Source: Defluviitaleaceae bacterium
GTDB lineage: Bacteria; Bacillota; Clostridia; Lachnospirales; WQUN01
NCBI GenBank assembly: GCA_009787785.1
Contig: WQSR01000003.1
Coordinates: forward strand, 45,224 to 86,721
DNA length: 41,498 bases
Direction: 5' to 3'
The translations under genes and the position numbers were made by a program. How positions within the stretch are numbered: position 1 is the stretch's first letter; each line of letters begins with the position of its first letter. A model generated the notes under the pieces. That model was not told the DNA's origin, ran no database searches, and saw only the letters and a list, made by a program, of their open reading frames with translations. Positions 33,806 to 40,922 of the stretch are shown here, one piece after another.

Positions 33806-34228
33806 AACTTTCCTCCTTCGTCCGCTTAGGACGGAATATGATGTTGTTGCAACACCAGGCCATCCCCCCGGGCGGGCATCCACTTCCTGCCGCGCCCTGC
33901 GGGGTATGCCGGTAATGAAAAGGGTGTGTAAGGACGGCAAAAAAACTGCCATCACCTACACACCCGTGGACATCCAATATTATTGAATTTGCCTCCGTTG
34001 CCGTGGGGCGCATTGAAATAGGTATAAATCAATGCTACACTGCGTTTGCGCAGTGGCGGGTGGAAGCTCGTGTGTGGTAGGCGATGCTGTGAATCCCTAC
34101 ACTCGCCGCAGGTGTTTTGCCGACACCTTGCGGTCACTGCGTTTTGTGTAACGCAGACATAGTACCATACAATATGTAAAATGCAAACTGTTTTAATTTG
34201 TGGCGGGTGGCAAAGGAGGGGATACAAT
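33806..34228. other. Hairpin-rich intergenic region without a convincing gene
   Basis: Several strong inverted repeats: GGGTGTGTA/TACACACCC (33922-33930 with 33957-33965, enclosing GGCA/TGCC), CACTGCG/CGCAGTG (34038-34055), CGCAGGTGT/ACACCTTGCG (34107-34132) and CTGCGTT/AACGCAG (34137-34156). Open frames here have no ribosome binding site or protein-like composition. It may be the remains of a mobile element or a structured RNA. Confidence 0.5.
34144..34173 (+). promoter_or_regulatory. Possible promoter of the UroD-family operon
   Basis: TTGTGT, 18-base spacer, TACAAT at 34168-34173, 55 bases before the start codon. The -35 box is weak. Confidence 0.35.
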
Positions 34229-35233
34229 ATGACTGTGCGGGAGCGTTTTTTGTCTGTCCTCAACTTCCAGAAGCCGGATAAGTTGCCCAAGATGGAGTGG
34301 GCTCCCTGGTGGGACAAGACCTTTGCCCGGTGGCGTGGGGAGGGCTTGCCCGCTTGTGTGGACGAGGGGGCGTTGCATGGGTATTTGGGGCTGGAGCGGC
34401 TGGAATGTGTCGGCGCGGGCCCCATTGATTGGAAGCTGTTGCCCCCTGCCTTTCACCGTGCCGGGATATTGGGTACGGAGGAGCCGGAGGCGGTGTATGA
34501 AGAAATCCGGCCCTATCTTTTTACGGACCGGATGATTGAAGGGGCCCTGGCCCATGCCCGGGAGATAAGGGACGCCCACAGCCGGGGGGACATTGCCATT
34601 CGGTTGTGGATTGATGGGTGCTTTTGGTTTCCCCGGAGCTTGTTTGGCATTGAGCAACATTTATATGCCTTCTATGACCATGGGGAGCTGATGCACCGCA
34701 TGAATGGCGATTTGGTTGCCTACAATGTTCGGGCCATGAAGGCGGTGTTTGACATTTTGGTGCCGGACATGGTAGGCATTGCCGAGGATATGTCCTACAA
34801 TCATGGGCCTATGCTGTCCAAGGGTATGTTTGACGAATTTATCGCCCCCTATTATGCCGGGGAGATTGCCTTTGTGCAAGAGCGGGGCGTGAAGGTGTGG
34901 GTGGATACGGACGGGGACGTGGGGCAGTTGATACCCTGGTTGTTGGAGGCGGGGGTGGCGGGGGTTTATCCCCTGGAGCGGCAGGCCGGGGTGGATATTG
35001 CGGCGTTGCGCAGGGAATATCCCACGTTCCTGATGATGGGCGGGTATGATAAAATGGTTATGTCCCAGGGCGAGGGGCCGATGCGTGCCGAATTTGAGCG
35101 GTTGCTTCCCGTGATGCGCACCGGGGGGTATATCCCTTCGGTGGACCATCAGACCCCGCCGGAGGTAAGCCTTGACAACTATAAGATATATGTAAAGCTC
35201 CTGGACGAATATTGCGCCAAGGCGTGTGAATAG
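34229..35233 (+). CDS. Uroporphyrinogen decarboxylase-family protein (methyltransferase-like)
   Basis: 334 residues from the ATG at 34229 with AAAGGAGGGG upstream. TIM-barrel of the URO-D superfamily: MTVRERFLSVLNFQKPDKLPKMEW at the start, DMVGIAEDMSYNHGPMLSKGMFDEFIAPYY in the middle and GGYIPSVDHQTPPEVSLDNYKIYVKLL at the end. The N-terminal RxxxGRYxPE of true HemE is missing, so it is not heme synthesis but rather the MtaA/MtbA/CmuA-like branch, which transfers methyl groups from corrinoid proteins. Substrate and partner are unknown; no corrinoid protein gene lies next to it. First gene of a four-gene plus-strand operon. Confidence 0.82.
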   Translation: MTVRERFLSVLNFQKPDKLPKMEWAPWWDKTFARWRGEGLPACVDEGALHGYLGLERLECVGAGPIDWKLLPPAFHRAGILGTEEPEAVYEEIRPYLFTDRMIEGALAHAREIRDAHSRGDIAIRLWIDGCFWFPRSLFGIEQHLYAFYDHGELMHRMNGDLVAYNVRAMKAVFDILVPDMVGIAEDMSYNHGPMLSKGMFDEFIAPYYAGEIAFVQERGVKVWVDTDGDVGQLIPWLLEAGVAGVYPLERQAGVDIAALRREYPTFLMMGGYDKMVMSQGEGPMRAEFERLLPVMRTGGYIPSVDHQTPPEVSLDNYKIYVKLLDEYCAKACE

Positions 35234-35262
35234 ATACGAATTATAAAAGGGAGGGAATAGCC

Positions 35263-36543
35263 ATGACCAACACCATTTCCATTAACGCGGCGAAAATCAT
35301 TGAGCGGAGCATGAATATGATTGACCCGCGGCTGATGCACCACGGCAAGCGGGTGGGGTATTTTCTGTATCGGTCGCTGAAGGGCCAGGGATATAGTGCG
35401 GCACAGTTGCGTGACATTGCTTTGCTGGGGATTTTGCATGATGTGGGGGCCTTCAAAACCGAGGAGCTGGACAAAATGGTTCACTTCGAAACGGCGGATG
35501 TGTGGGGGCATTCCATTTACGGGTACTTATTCATGAAGTATTTTTCCCCCATGAAGGGGCTTGCCCCGGTGTTGCTGTTCCATCACGCCAATGTGGCCCA
35601 GGTGCGGCATCTGCCGGCGGAAGCGGCGAAGCTGGCCTTGCTTACCCACCTGTGCGACCGGGCGGATTTATTTTACCTGATGCGGGGTGACTTGCCGGAG
35701 CTGGAAAAATATCTGGAGGGGAAGCGGGGCACCTTGTTTTCCGATGAAGCAGTTGATTTATTTATTTCGGCAAAGGTAGAAAAAGAGGAATGGGAGAACA
35801 TGGAGGCGGACGAGGAGTTTGCCCGGCTTTTGTATGAGACGCCCATGAGCGGCGACGCGGCCTTGGATTTTATGCGGATGGTGATTTATTCCATAGACTT
35901 CCGAAGCCCGCAAACCATGCTACACACCTTTGCCATACGGCTGGTGGCGCGTAAGCTGGCCGAGGTTAAGGGGCTTTCCGAGGAAGAAATCCTACGGGTG
36001 GAGACGGCGGCCTTGCTCCACGATATCGGCAAGATGGGCACGCCGTTGCATATACTGGAGGGTACGTCCAAGCTGACCGACGAGGAATTTGCCGAAATGC
36101 GCAGGCATGTGGCCATTTCGGAGGAAATATTGGCGGGGTGCGTGGATGCGGACATATTGGAAATGGCGGTGAACCACCACGAGCGGATGGACGGCAACGG
36201 CTACCCCAAGAAGCTGAGCATGGCGGACGCGCCCCTTGCCGGCCGTCTTTTGGCGGTTGCGGATGTGTTGAGCGCGCTGTGGGGAGGCCGGAGCTACAAG
36301 GATGCCTTCCCCAAGGAGCGGGTGCTGTCTATTTTGGGTGATATGCGGGGCGGGCATCTGGACGCGGAGCTGGTGGATATGGCCATCACCCACTACGATG
36401 AACTGGCCGACGCCATGGCGCGCCACACCCGGCCCATCGAAAAGCTGTACGACGCCATCGGGCGCGAACAGCGCGAAATCGAGGACTTGGTAAACAGCGG
36501 CCATTTCGATTTGAGTTCCTTTATCAGAAGCTGTTATGCATAA
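35263..36543 (+). CDS. HD-domain phosphohydrolase (HD-GYP-like)
   Basis: 426 residues, GGGAGGG upstream of the ATG. Two HD-type domains: the first (about 15-190) has HHGKR and ILHDVGAF (His59-Asp60); the second (about 215-400) has LLHDIGKMGTP and NHHERMDGNGYP, where GYP fits the HD-GYP signature of cyclic-di-GMP phosphodiesterases. No receiver or sensor domain is attached, so the input is unknown. It lies 29 bases after the UroD-family gene and overlaps the DUF512 gene by eight bases. Degradation of cyclic di-GMP is the likely activity but is inferred from the motif. Confidence 0.87.
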   Translation: MTNTISINAAKIIERSMNMIDPRLMHHGKRVGYFLYRSLKGQGYSAAQLRDIALLGILHDVGAFKTEELDKMVHFETADVWGHSIYGYLFMKYFSPMKGLAPVLLFHHANVAQVRHLPAEAAKLALLTHLCDRADLFYLMRGDLPELEKYLEGKRGTLFSDEAVDLFISAKVEKEEWENMEADEEFARLLYETPMSGDAALDFMRMVIYSIDFRSPQTMLHTFAIRLVARKLAEVKGLSEEEILRVETAALLHDIGKMGTPLHILEGTSKLTDEEFAEMRRHVAISEEILAGCVDADILEMAVNHHERMDGNGYPKKLSMADAPLAGRLLAVADVLSALWGGRSYKDAFPKERVLSILGDMRGGHLDAELVDMAITHYDELADAMARHTRPIEKLYDAIGREQREIEDLVNSGHFDLSSFIRSCYA

Positions 36544-37852
36544 AATTACGCACATTGCCCCGGGCAGTATCGGGGAATCCCTTGGCTTGGCGGCCGGGGA
36601 TTTTTTATTGGAAATAGACGGCCAGGCCGTGGGGGATGTTTTCGATTACCGTATGGGGGTGCAGTCCGAAGCGTTGACGGTGCTGGTGGAGAAAAGCGGG
36701 GGCGAGCTGTGGGAGCTCGACATCGAGAAGGACGCCGACGAGGATTTGGGGCTGACCTTCGCCACCGCTTTGATGGACGAAGTCCGGTTGTGCCGCAACC
36801 GGTGTATATTTTGCTTCGTTGACCAGCAACCGCCGGGCTTGCGGGGGAGCCTGTATGTGAAGGACGATGACCCGCGCCTGTCCTTTTTGCACGGCAACTA
36901 TGTCACCCTGACCAATATAGATGAAGGGGAGGTGGCGCGTCTTATCCGGCACCGGTTGTCGCCATTGCGTATTTCGGTGCATACGGTGGAGGCTGGGTTG
37001 CGTGCCCGGATGATGGGGAATGCCCATGCGGGAAGGCTGACGGACGCCCTGGCGCGGTTTAACCAAGCCGGAATGCAGATGCACTTTCAGGCGGTGATTT
37101 GTAAGGGCTACAACGACGGCGCGGAGCTGGAGGAGACCATTGCGGGGTTGCTGGCGTTCCGGCCGGGTGCGTTGAGCCTGGCCATTGTTCCGGCGGGGTT
37201 GACGGGGCACCGCCGGGGGCTGGCGGCCTTGGAGGCTTTTGCCCCGGAGGATGCCCGGGAGGTAATTGCCCGGGTGGACAGGTGGCGGGAAAAATGCCGG
37301 GCGCGGTATGGTACGTCCTTTGTGTTCGCCGCAGATGAGTGGTATATACTGGCGGGGATGGACTTGCCGGGGTATACGTATTATGAGGATTTCCCGCAGT
37401 TGGATAATGGGGTGGGGCTGTGCGCGTTGTTCGAGGAGGAGTTCGTGGGGCACTGCCCCACACCCCGCAAGCTTTTGAAAAAGCTTGACCAAAACTTTAC
37501 AATGGGTATCGTTACCGGGGTGGCGGCCTATGGGTTTATGTGCGCTTTGGCTGGGCGATTTGAGGGCTGGCATCCGGGGGTAAGGATAAAAGTGTTTGAA
37601 ATACGAAATGATTTTTTTGGTGCGTCGGTGACGGTGAGCGGGCTGTTGACCGGCGGGGACGTGATTCAGCAATTGCGGGGGCAATGCCAGGGGCTGGACG
37701 TGCTTTTCCTACCCCACAATGCCTTTCGGGCAGGAACGGAAACCATGCTGGACGGCGTCACCCGGGGGGAGGTGGAGGCGGCCTTGGGCGTGGCGGTGCG
37801 TATCGGCAGTGCCCAGGGCGAGGCGTTCTACCGTGAGCTAATAGCCGAATAA
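36536..37852 (+). CDS. DUF512 family PDZ/radical SAM-like protein
   Basis: 438 residues. N-terminal PDZ domain (ITHIAPGSIGESLGLAAGDFLLEIDGQAV, about 3-60), then a radical SAM-like part with C86-RNR-C90-IF-C93 (CIFCFVDQQPPGLR) and a C-terminal DUF512 domain (GVRIKVFEIRNDFFGASVTVSGLLTGGD). Widely conserved in Clostridia but of unknown function, often near the GTPase gene der. Residues about 303-323 (FVGHCPTPRKLLKKLDQ and neighbours) are encoded by a copy of the dispersed repeat at 37445-37504, in frame, in a linker where homologues differ. The start codon overlaps the HD gene. Confidence 0.9.
   Translation: MHKITHIAPGSIGESLGLAAGDFLLEIDGQAVGDVFDYRMGVQSEALTVLVEKSGGELWELDIEKDADEDLGLTFATALMDEVRLCRNRCIFCFVDQQPPGLRGSLYVKDDDPRLSFLHGNYVTLTNIDEGEVARLIRHRLSPLRISVHTVEAGLRARMMGNAHAGRLTDALARFNQAGMQMHFQAVICKGYNDGAELEETIAGLLAFRPGALSLAIVPAGLTGHRRGLAALEAFAPEDAREVIARVDRWREKCRARYGTSFVFAADEWYILAGMDLPGYTYYEDFPQLDNGVGLCALFEEEFVGHCPTPRKLLKKLDQNFTMGIVTGVAAYGFMCALAGRFEGWHPGVRIKVFEIRNDFFGASVTVSGLLTGGDVIQQLRGQCQGLDVLFLPHNAFRAGTETMLDGVTRGEVEAALGVAVRIGSAQGEAFYRELIAE
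37445..37504 (+). repeat. Dispersed modular repeat, copy inside the DUF512 coding region
   Basis: Two perfect hairpins: GTGGGGC/GCCCCAC with a three-base loop and AAGCTTTT/AAAAGCTT with a GA loop, followed by GACCAAAACTTTA. About 80 percent identical to the intergenic copy at 28363-28421. It keeps the reading frame open. Confidence 0.75.
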
Positions 37853-37858
37853 AGCGGG
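37841..37858 (+). repeat. TATAGCCGAATAA-type border motif (one of five)
   Basis: ATAGCCGAATAAAGCGGG at the DUF512 stop codon. The same core occurs reversed at 39073-39086, just after the TPR gene stop, as the outer part of the inverted repeats at 39729 and 40684, and in shortened form at 30897-30907. Confidence 0.5.
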
Positions 37859-37929
37859 TGAGTTGACGAAAGCCAACATTTACATACAATTAATCTATCT
37901 CCCCGCAAGGGCACAACGGTGAAACCAAG

Positions 37930-39072
37930 ATGTTGCAATTCTGCCTTTCCCAACAACCGGAAGCCCCGCCCTACGCCTTCAAGGCCACGGGTATACGCGT
38001 GTACTCCTTCGAGGAGGCGTTGTACCATGTCTTTCGCTACTGGCGGGAATCGGTAGACGATGTGCTTTCCGACGGGATGGTCACATGGGTGGCGGACTTG
38101 GGGCTGACCTATCTGGCCGCCCGGATGAAGGATTTGAAAAAGGTGGACTCCTTTGCCGAGCGCATGGTGGGCTTTCTTACGTTGGCGCAATATTTCGACG
38201 AAAAGGAAATCGCGGGGCTTACGGGGGAGCTGACCCGGTGGGAAGCGCGCCGGGAATGGGAGCAATTGAAGGAGCGGGGCGATTATTTTCTTTCCCGCAA
38301 CGAGCCCTACAAGGCGTTGCCCCTGTACCGCCGCGCCTTGCAGTATGACGAGAATGTGCCGCTGTTAAATAACCTGGCGGTGGCGCAGATGCGGCTTTCC
38401 GGCTACGGTGAGGCATTGCGGCTGTTGGCCCGGGCCCGGGTGCTTGACCGGGAGAACGTGGCCTTGGCGTTGCACTACGCGGAGGCGGCGATACTCAGCG
38501 GGCAGTTCGAGCGGGGGGAGCGGGCGTTGCAAAAGGCGGAGGCTTCTCCGCCCCACACCGCAGACATCCCCTATCTGTACGGCCTGATGGCCTACGAAAG
38601 GCACGATTACCCCGCCGCGCTGGGCTTCTTTGAGGACGCCGCCGCCCGGGACGCCACCGTGCCCCTGTATATATACAAAATGGCGGACACCTATCTGCGG
38701 ATGCGCAAGTTTGACACAGCCCTTGAGGTGCTACAGCGCGTGCAAAAGCCCGACGAGGAATACCACACCAAGCAAGCGGAAATCTACGCGGCCTATGGCA
38801 ATTTCCCTGCGGCGATACGAGCGATAAAGCAAGCCCTCACCGGCGGCGAGTCGGTTAATCTCTGGGTGCGGCTGGCGGCCTATTACCGGCAGGACTATGA
38901 CCTGGCCCGCGCCAATGATTCCATTACCCGCGCACTGTCGTTGGATGGGGAAAACGATACCGCAAGGCTGGAAAACGCCCGCATTAAAAAGGGCCTCGGC
39001 CGTATCCGGGAGTACCAGGCCGGCCTGACGGAGGTACTGCGCGGCTTCAAGCAACGCTACCGGACGGAGTAA
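37930..39072 (+). CDS. TPR-repeat protein
   Basis: 380 residues; GGTGA lies seven bases before the ATG. A non-repetitive N-terminal region (about 1-115) is followed by five or more tetratricopeptide units: EQLKERGDYFLSRNEPYKALPLYRRALQYDEN, PLLNNLAVAQMRLSGYGEALRLLARARVLDRE, and later units to about residue 350. Such repeats bind other proteins; the partner is unknown. No signal peptide. Plus-strand, 77 bases after the DUF512 gene, probably the last operon member. The stop is followed at once by the reversed border motif (39073-39086). Confidence 0.8.
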   Translation: MLQFCLSQQPEAPPYAFKATGIRVYSFEEALYHVFRYWRESVDDVLSDGMVTWVADLGLTYLAARMKDLKKVDSFAERMVGFLTLAQYFDEKEIAGLTGELTRWEARREWEQLKERGDYFLSRNEPYKALPLYRRALQYDENVPLLNNLAVAQMRLSGYGEALRLLARARVLDRENVALALHYAEAAILSGQFERGERALQKAEASPPHTADIPYLYGLMAYERHDYPAALGFFEDAAARDATVPLYIYKMADTYLRMRKFDTALEVLQRVQKPDEEYHTKQAEIYAAYGNFPAAIRAIKQALTGGESVNLWVRLAAYYRQDYDLARANDSITRALSLDGENDTARLENARIKKGLGRIREYQAGLTEVLRGFKQRYRTE

Positions 39073-39122
39073 TTATTCGGCTATAACACTCAATTATAAT
39101 CAAAGTTTCTCACATGCAAGCC

Positions 39123-39151
39123 TTGCGCCTTTCTCTGGAAAGGGTTACAAT
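39123..39151 (+). promoter_or_regulatory. Promoter for the leader of the CD3324-type gene
   Basis: TTGCGC, a 17-base spacer and TACAAT at 39146-39151. Transcription would start near 39158, giving a leader of about 240 bases before the main gene. Confidence 0.5.
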
Positions 39152-39184
39152 GCCCCATCTTTACCCAAGAAAGGAGTGATTAGT

Positions 39185-39214
39185 TTGGTGAATAAAGGGT
39201 GGTTTTGGCTCTAA
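39185..39214 (+). CDS. Putative leader peptide (9 codons, two Trp)
   Basis: AGGAG lies eight bases before a TTG that opens the frame MVNKGWFWL and TAA. The WFW triplet and the terminator that begins 17 bases after the stop give the typical shape of a transcription attenuator, driven either by tryptophan supply or by a ribosome-stalling antibiotic. Too short for statistical support. Confidence 0.45.
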   Translation: MVNKGWFWL

Positions 39215-39231
39215 CCTAAAAAGGGCTTTTG

Positions 39232-39267
39232 GCCGCCTCGTTTACTGTTTAGGCGGGGCGGCTTTTT
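39232..39267 (+). terminator. Leader terminator (attenuator candidate)
   Basis: GCCGCCTC pairs with GGGGCGGC (one T-G pair), 15-base loop, then TTTTT. An alternative smaller hairpin, CCGCCT with AGGCGG, uses the same left arm and would be mutually exclusive. Confidence 0.7.
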
Positions 39268-39306
39268 CATGCACATAAACCCATTTCAACGAAAGGAGAA
39301 TGAAAA

Positions 39307-39435
39307 ATGAAAAATCGTATATATCCATTGCAAGTCCGAGCTGCCTTTAGGAGCAGAGCCCCGTCGTCATTGATATTTGTTATGGAGGGATTACATTTTG
39401 AAATACGTAAACGCAAAGGACGTGCTTCCACCTGA
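39307..39435 (+). CDS. Small basic upstream ORF overlapping the CD3324-type gene
   Basis: 42 codons from an ATG with AAAGGAG at seven bases. The product is Arg-rich (MKNRIYPLQVRAAFRSRAPS at the start) and acquires EGLHFEIRKRKGRAST at its end, while reading through the ribosome binding site and start of the next gene in another frame (38-base overlap). It could be a regulatory upstream ORF or simply an open frame. No family known. Confidence 0.35.
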   Translation: MKNRIYPLQVRAAFRSRAPSSLIFVMEGLHFEIRKRKGRAST

Positions 39436-39682
39436 GGTGTTGAGCGAGGTGCAGAAGTACTCCGGCGGCGCGTTGATATATGTGCCAAAACAAGACTGTG
39501 ACCGCATTGGGTGGGGGCAGTTGAACGGGGCGAAAGCCTATGTAGCCGGACGTAACCGAAGCATCCTCGACGCCTACCGAAGCGGCGTATCCGTTATCCA
39601 ACTGATGAACCAATATTGCTTGTCCGAGGCAAGCATACGAAAAATTATATATAACAAGGCCACGCTGGAAAAAGAAGCGTAG
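39398..39682 (+). CDS. CD3324 family protein (Mor-like helix-turn-helix)
   Basis: 94 residues from a TTG at 39398, chosen because GGAGGG lies eight bases upstream and the family begins KYVNAKDVLPPEVL. The middle holds the family pattern ALIYVPK, WGQLNGAKAYVAGRNRSI, and the end is a helix-turn-helix: AYRSGVSVIQLMNQYCLSEASIRKIIYN. This is related to the Mor transcription activator DNA-binding domain. It probably regulates a nearby function; the target is unknown. A long leader with its own tiny ORF and terminator precedes it, and a terminator follows. Confidence 0.85.
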   Translation: MKYVNAKDVLPPEVLSEVQKYSGGALIYVPKQDCDRIGWGQLNGAKAYVAGRNRSILDAYRSGVSVIQLMNQYCLSEASIRKIIYNKATLEKEA

Positions 39683-39697
39683 TGCAGACCAAAACTT

Positions 39698-39724
39698 AAA
39701 AAAGCCGCCAATCGCGGCTTTTTT
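39698..39724 (+). terminator. Terminator of the CD3324-type gene
   Basis: AAAAAAGCCGC, five-base loop, GCGGCTTTTTT. Preceded by GACCAAAACTT (39687-39697), the tail motif shared with the other terminators of this type. Confidence 0.85.
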
Positions 39725-39728
39725 GATT

Positions 39729-39760
39729 TATAGCCGAATAAAACGGGAACGGGCCGCCAC
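39729..39760 (+). repeat. Left 32-bp inverted repeat of the cassette
   Basis: Starts TATAGCCGAATAAAACGGGA and ends GGGCCGCCAC. One mismatch to the right copy. Confidence 0.9.
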
Positions 39761-39817
39761 CTGCGCAGACCAAGAAGAAAAGTTATGACCGTAGTGATAG
39801 ATGAGATTCAAAAAAAT

Positions 39818-39880
39818 ATGGAAAGCTTGCTTGACATGAAATCGAATGGGTGCTATGCTCATGTTAAGTAAACTTTCCAT
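39818..39880. promoter_or_regulatory. Promoter inside a 20-bp imperfect dyad, likely XRE operator
   Basis: TTGACA at 39831-39836, a 17-base spacer, TATGCT at 39854-39859 with a TGn extension. Arms 39818-39837 and 39861-39880 are inverted repeats with 17 of 20 pairs matched. The -35 box lies in the left arm and the -10 box abuts the right arm, so a dimeric or tetrameric repressor bound there would block polymerase. The transcription start falls in the right arm, so the dyad acts as DNA, not RNA. Confidence 0.75.
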
Positions 39881-39895
39881 TGTGGAGAAAGGAGC

Positions 39896-40105
39896 ATGAA
39901 GTTGAAAAATCGACTGGAGGAAATCAGAAAGTCGAGAGACGTTAAGCAAGAGGAACTTGCCGCCACATTAGAGGTGTCACGGCAAACGATTGGTTCCCTT
40001 GAAAATGGGCGATACAACCCATCAATCATTTTGGCTTTCAAAATCGCAAGGCACTTCGGCATGAGTATCGAAGAAATTTTTATTTATGAGGAGGACGAGA
40101 AATGA
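39896..40105 (+). CDS. XRE-family transcriptional regulator
   Basis: 69 residues, AAAGGAG just before the ATG. A Cro/CI-type helix-turn-helix fills the protein: LKNRLEEIRKSRDVKQEELAATLEVSRQTIGSLENGRYNPSIILAFKIARHFGMSIEEIF is the standard pattern, with recognition helix SRQTIGSLENG. No sensor domain. It is the type that pairs with a small membrane protein in Firmicutes, here overlapping it by four bases. Autoregulation through the dyad is likely. Confidence 0.95.
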   Translation: MKLKNRLEEIRKSRDVKQEELAATLEVSRQTIGSLENGRYNPSIILAFKIARHFGMSIEEIFIYEEDEK

Positions 40106-40539
40106 ACAACAAAAAATCCACAGGGTACATCATTACTGCTATTATTGGGTGTATCCTTGCCGCTTTAGGGGTAGGTCTGGCAATTCTCTATACAGAGCCA
40201 GAGGGTATCATGCGAGGTCTGCCGTTCGCTTTGATAGGTATTGGCTTGGGGGCATTTGGCGGAGGGCTTGGGGGGGCACTTAGTAACCGAATCCTCAGAA
40301 AGAATCCAAGTTTAGCAAAACAAAAGGAAATTGAAGTCAACGATGAGCGTAATATTACCATCGCCAACAGAGCCAAAGCAAAGGTGTTTGATTTTACATC
40401 TCCACTTTTTGCGGCGTTGCTTATCTTTCTTGCTGTGATGCAAGTACAAGCAATAATCGTCATCACCTTTGCTGTGCTATATGTTCTTCGATTTATCCTA
40501 TTTATTTATCTTTTGAGCAAATACCGCAAGGAGATGTAA
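40102..40539 (+). CDS. Small membrane protein, DUF2178/DUF6442-like partner of the XRE protein
   Basis: 145 residues, ATG overlapping the XRE stop (ATGA) with GAGGAGGACGAG ahead. Four membrane helices at about 8-30, 38-60, 98-117 and 119-138. Between them is the conserved cytosolic stretch EVNDERNITIANRAKAKVFDF (NDER plus RAKAK), a pattern of small membrane proteins next to XRE regulators. Function unknown; a membrane sensor of stress that signals to the regulator, or the effector it controls, is inferred. A terminator follows at 40566. Confidence 0.8.
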   Translation: MNNKKSTGYIITAIIGCILAALGVGLAILYTEPEGIMRGLPFALIGIGLGAFGGGLGGALSNRILRKNPSLAKQKEIEVNDERNITIANRAKAKVFDFTSPLFAALLIFLAVMQVQAIIVITFAVLYVLRFILFIYLLSKYRKEM

Positions 40540-40565
40540 AGCCCCCTATAATTGAAGTCTATCCC

Positions 40566-40599
40566 AAAGGCAAGTGCGGAAAAATCGCCTTGCCTTTTT
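40566..40599 (+). terminator. Terminator of the XRE unit
   Basis: AAAGGCAAG pairs with CTTGCCTTT; inner GCG/CGC; T-run at the end. Confidence 0.85.
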
Positions 40600-40652
40600 G
40601 CGTGTAAAAATATGCGTCCATAAAATCAAATTTACAGTTGACAAAACGCTCC

Positions 40653-40684
40653 GTGGCGGCCCCTTCCCGTTTTATTCGGCTATA
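40653..40684 (-). repeat. Right 32-bp inverted repeat of the cassette
   Basis: Reverse complement of 39729-39760 with one mismatch. The following bases (TCAATC, then a T-run) partly mirror those left of the left copy (T-run, GATT). Confidence 0.9.
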
Positions 40685-40700
40685 TCAATCTTTTTTCAAG

Positions 40701-40922
40701 CTATTCAACTTCGATATAGTCGAACATAACCAGCGCGGCGTCAGCGACGGACAGGTTCTCCGTCCGGGAGGCAAACTCCGCATACGCGCCGGGGAAAGGA
40801 AACAGCGCGGCTTCCACGCGCTTTTTCATAGCAAAGAACCCGCCTGAATAAAACTCCCCTTTTCTCAAAACGGGCTTGGTAAGATTGCCAGCGTTAAATT
40901 TATCTGCCATGGGCCAGGACAA
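40701..40922 (-). CDS. Small hypothetical protein
   Basis: 73 residues from a TTG at 40922 with GAGGTG six bases upstream; the ATG at 40910 (MADKFNAGNL) has no such site. Sequence is amphipathic and protein-like (VLRKGEFYSGGFFAMKKRVEAALFPFPGAYAEFASRTENLSVADAALVMFDYIEVE). Codon use is GC-rich like the core genes. No family recognised. It lies directly outside the right inverted repeat and may be what the cassette landed beside. Confidence 0.45.
   Translation of the reverse strand: MSWPMADKFNAGNLTKPVLRKGEFYSGGFFAMKKRVEAALFPFPGAYAEFASRTENLSVADAALVMFDYIEVE

Larger units (their letters stand above)
39729..40684. mobile_element. Inverted-repeat-bounded cassette with XRE regulator and membrane protein
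   Basis: 39729-39760 and 40653-40684 are inverted repeats of 32 bases matching at 31. Between them lie only the XRE gene, its promoter and operator, the small membrane protein gene and a terminator; there is no transposase. Inner DNA is AT-rich. No clear target-site duplication is visible. It could be a non-autonomous element moved in trans, or a regulatory module with duplicated ends. Confidence 0.55.

Noticed and set aside
33789..34013. 74-residue minus-strand ORF
   Set aside because: Crosses the start of the Cys-rich gene and the hairpin region; no ribosome binding site.
34229..35233. HemE uroporphyrinogen decarboxylase
   Set aside because: The N-terminal RxxxGRYxPE motif is missing and no heme gene is nearby.
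39185..39267. Classical trp operon leader
   Set aside because: Two Trp codons and a terminator are present, but no tryptophan biosynthesis gene follows, so it is listed only as attenuator-like.
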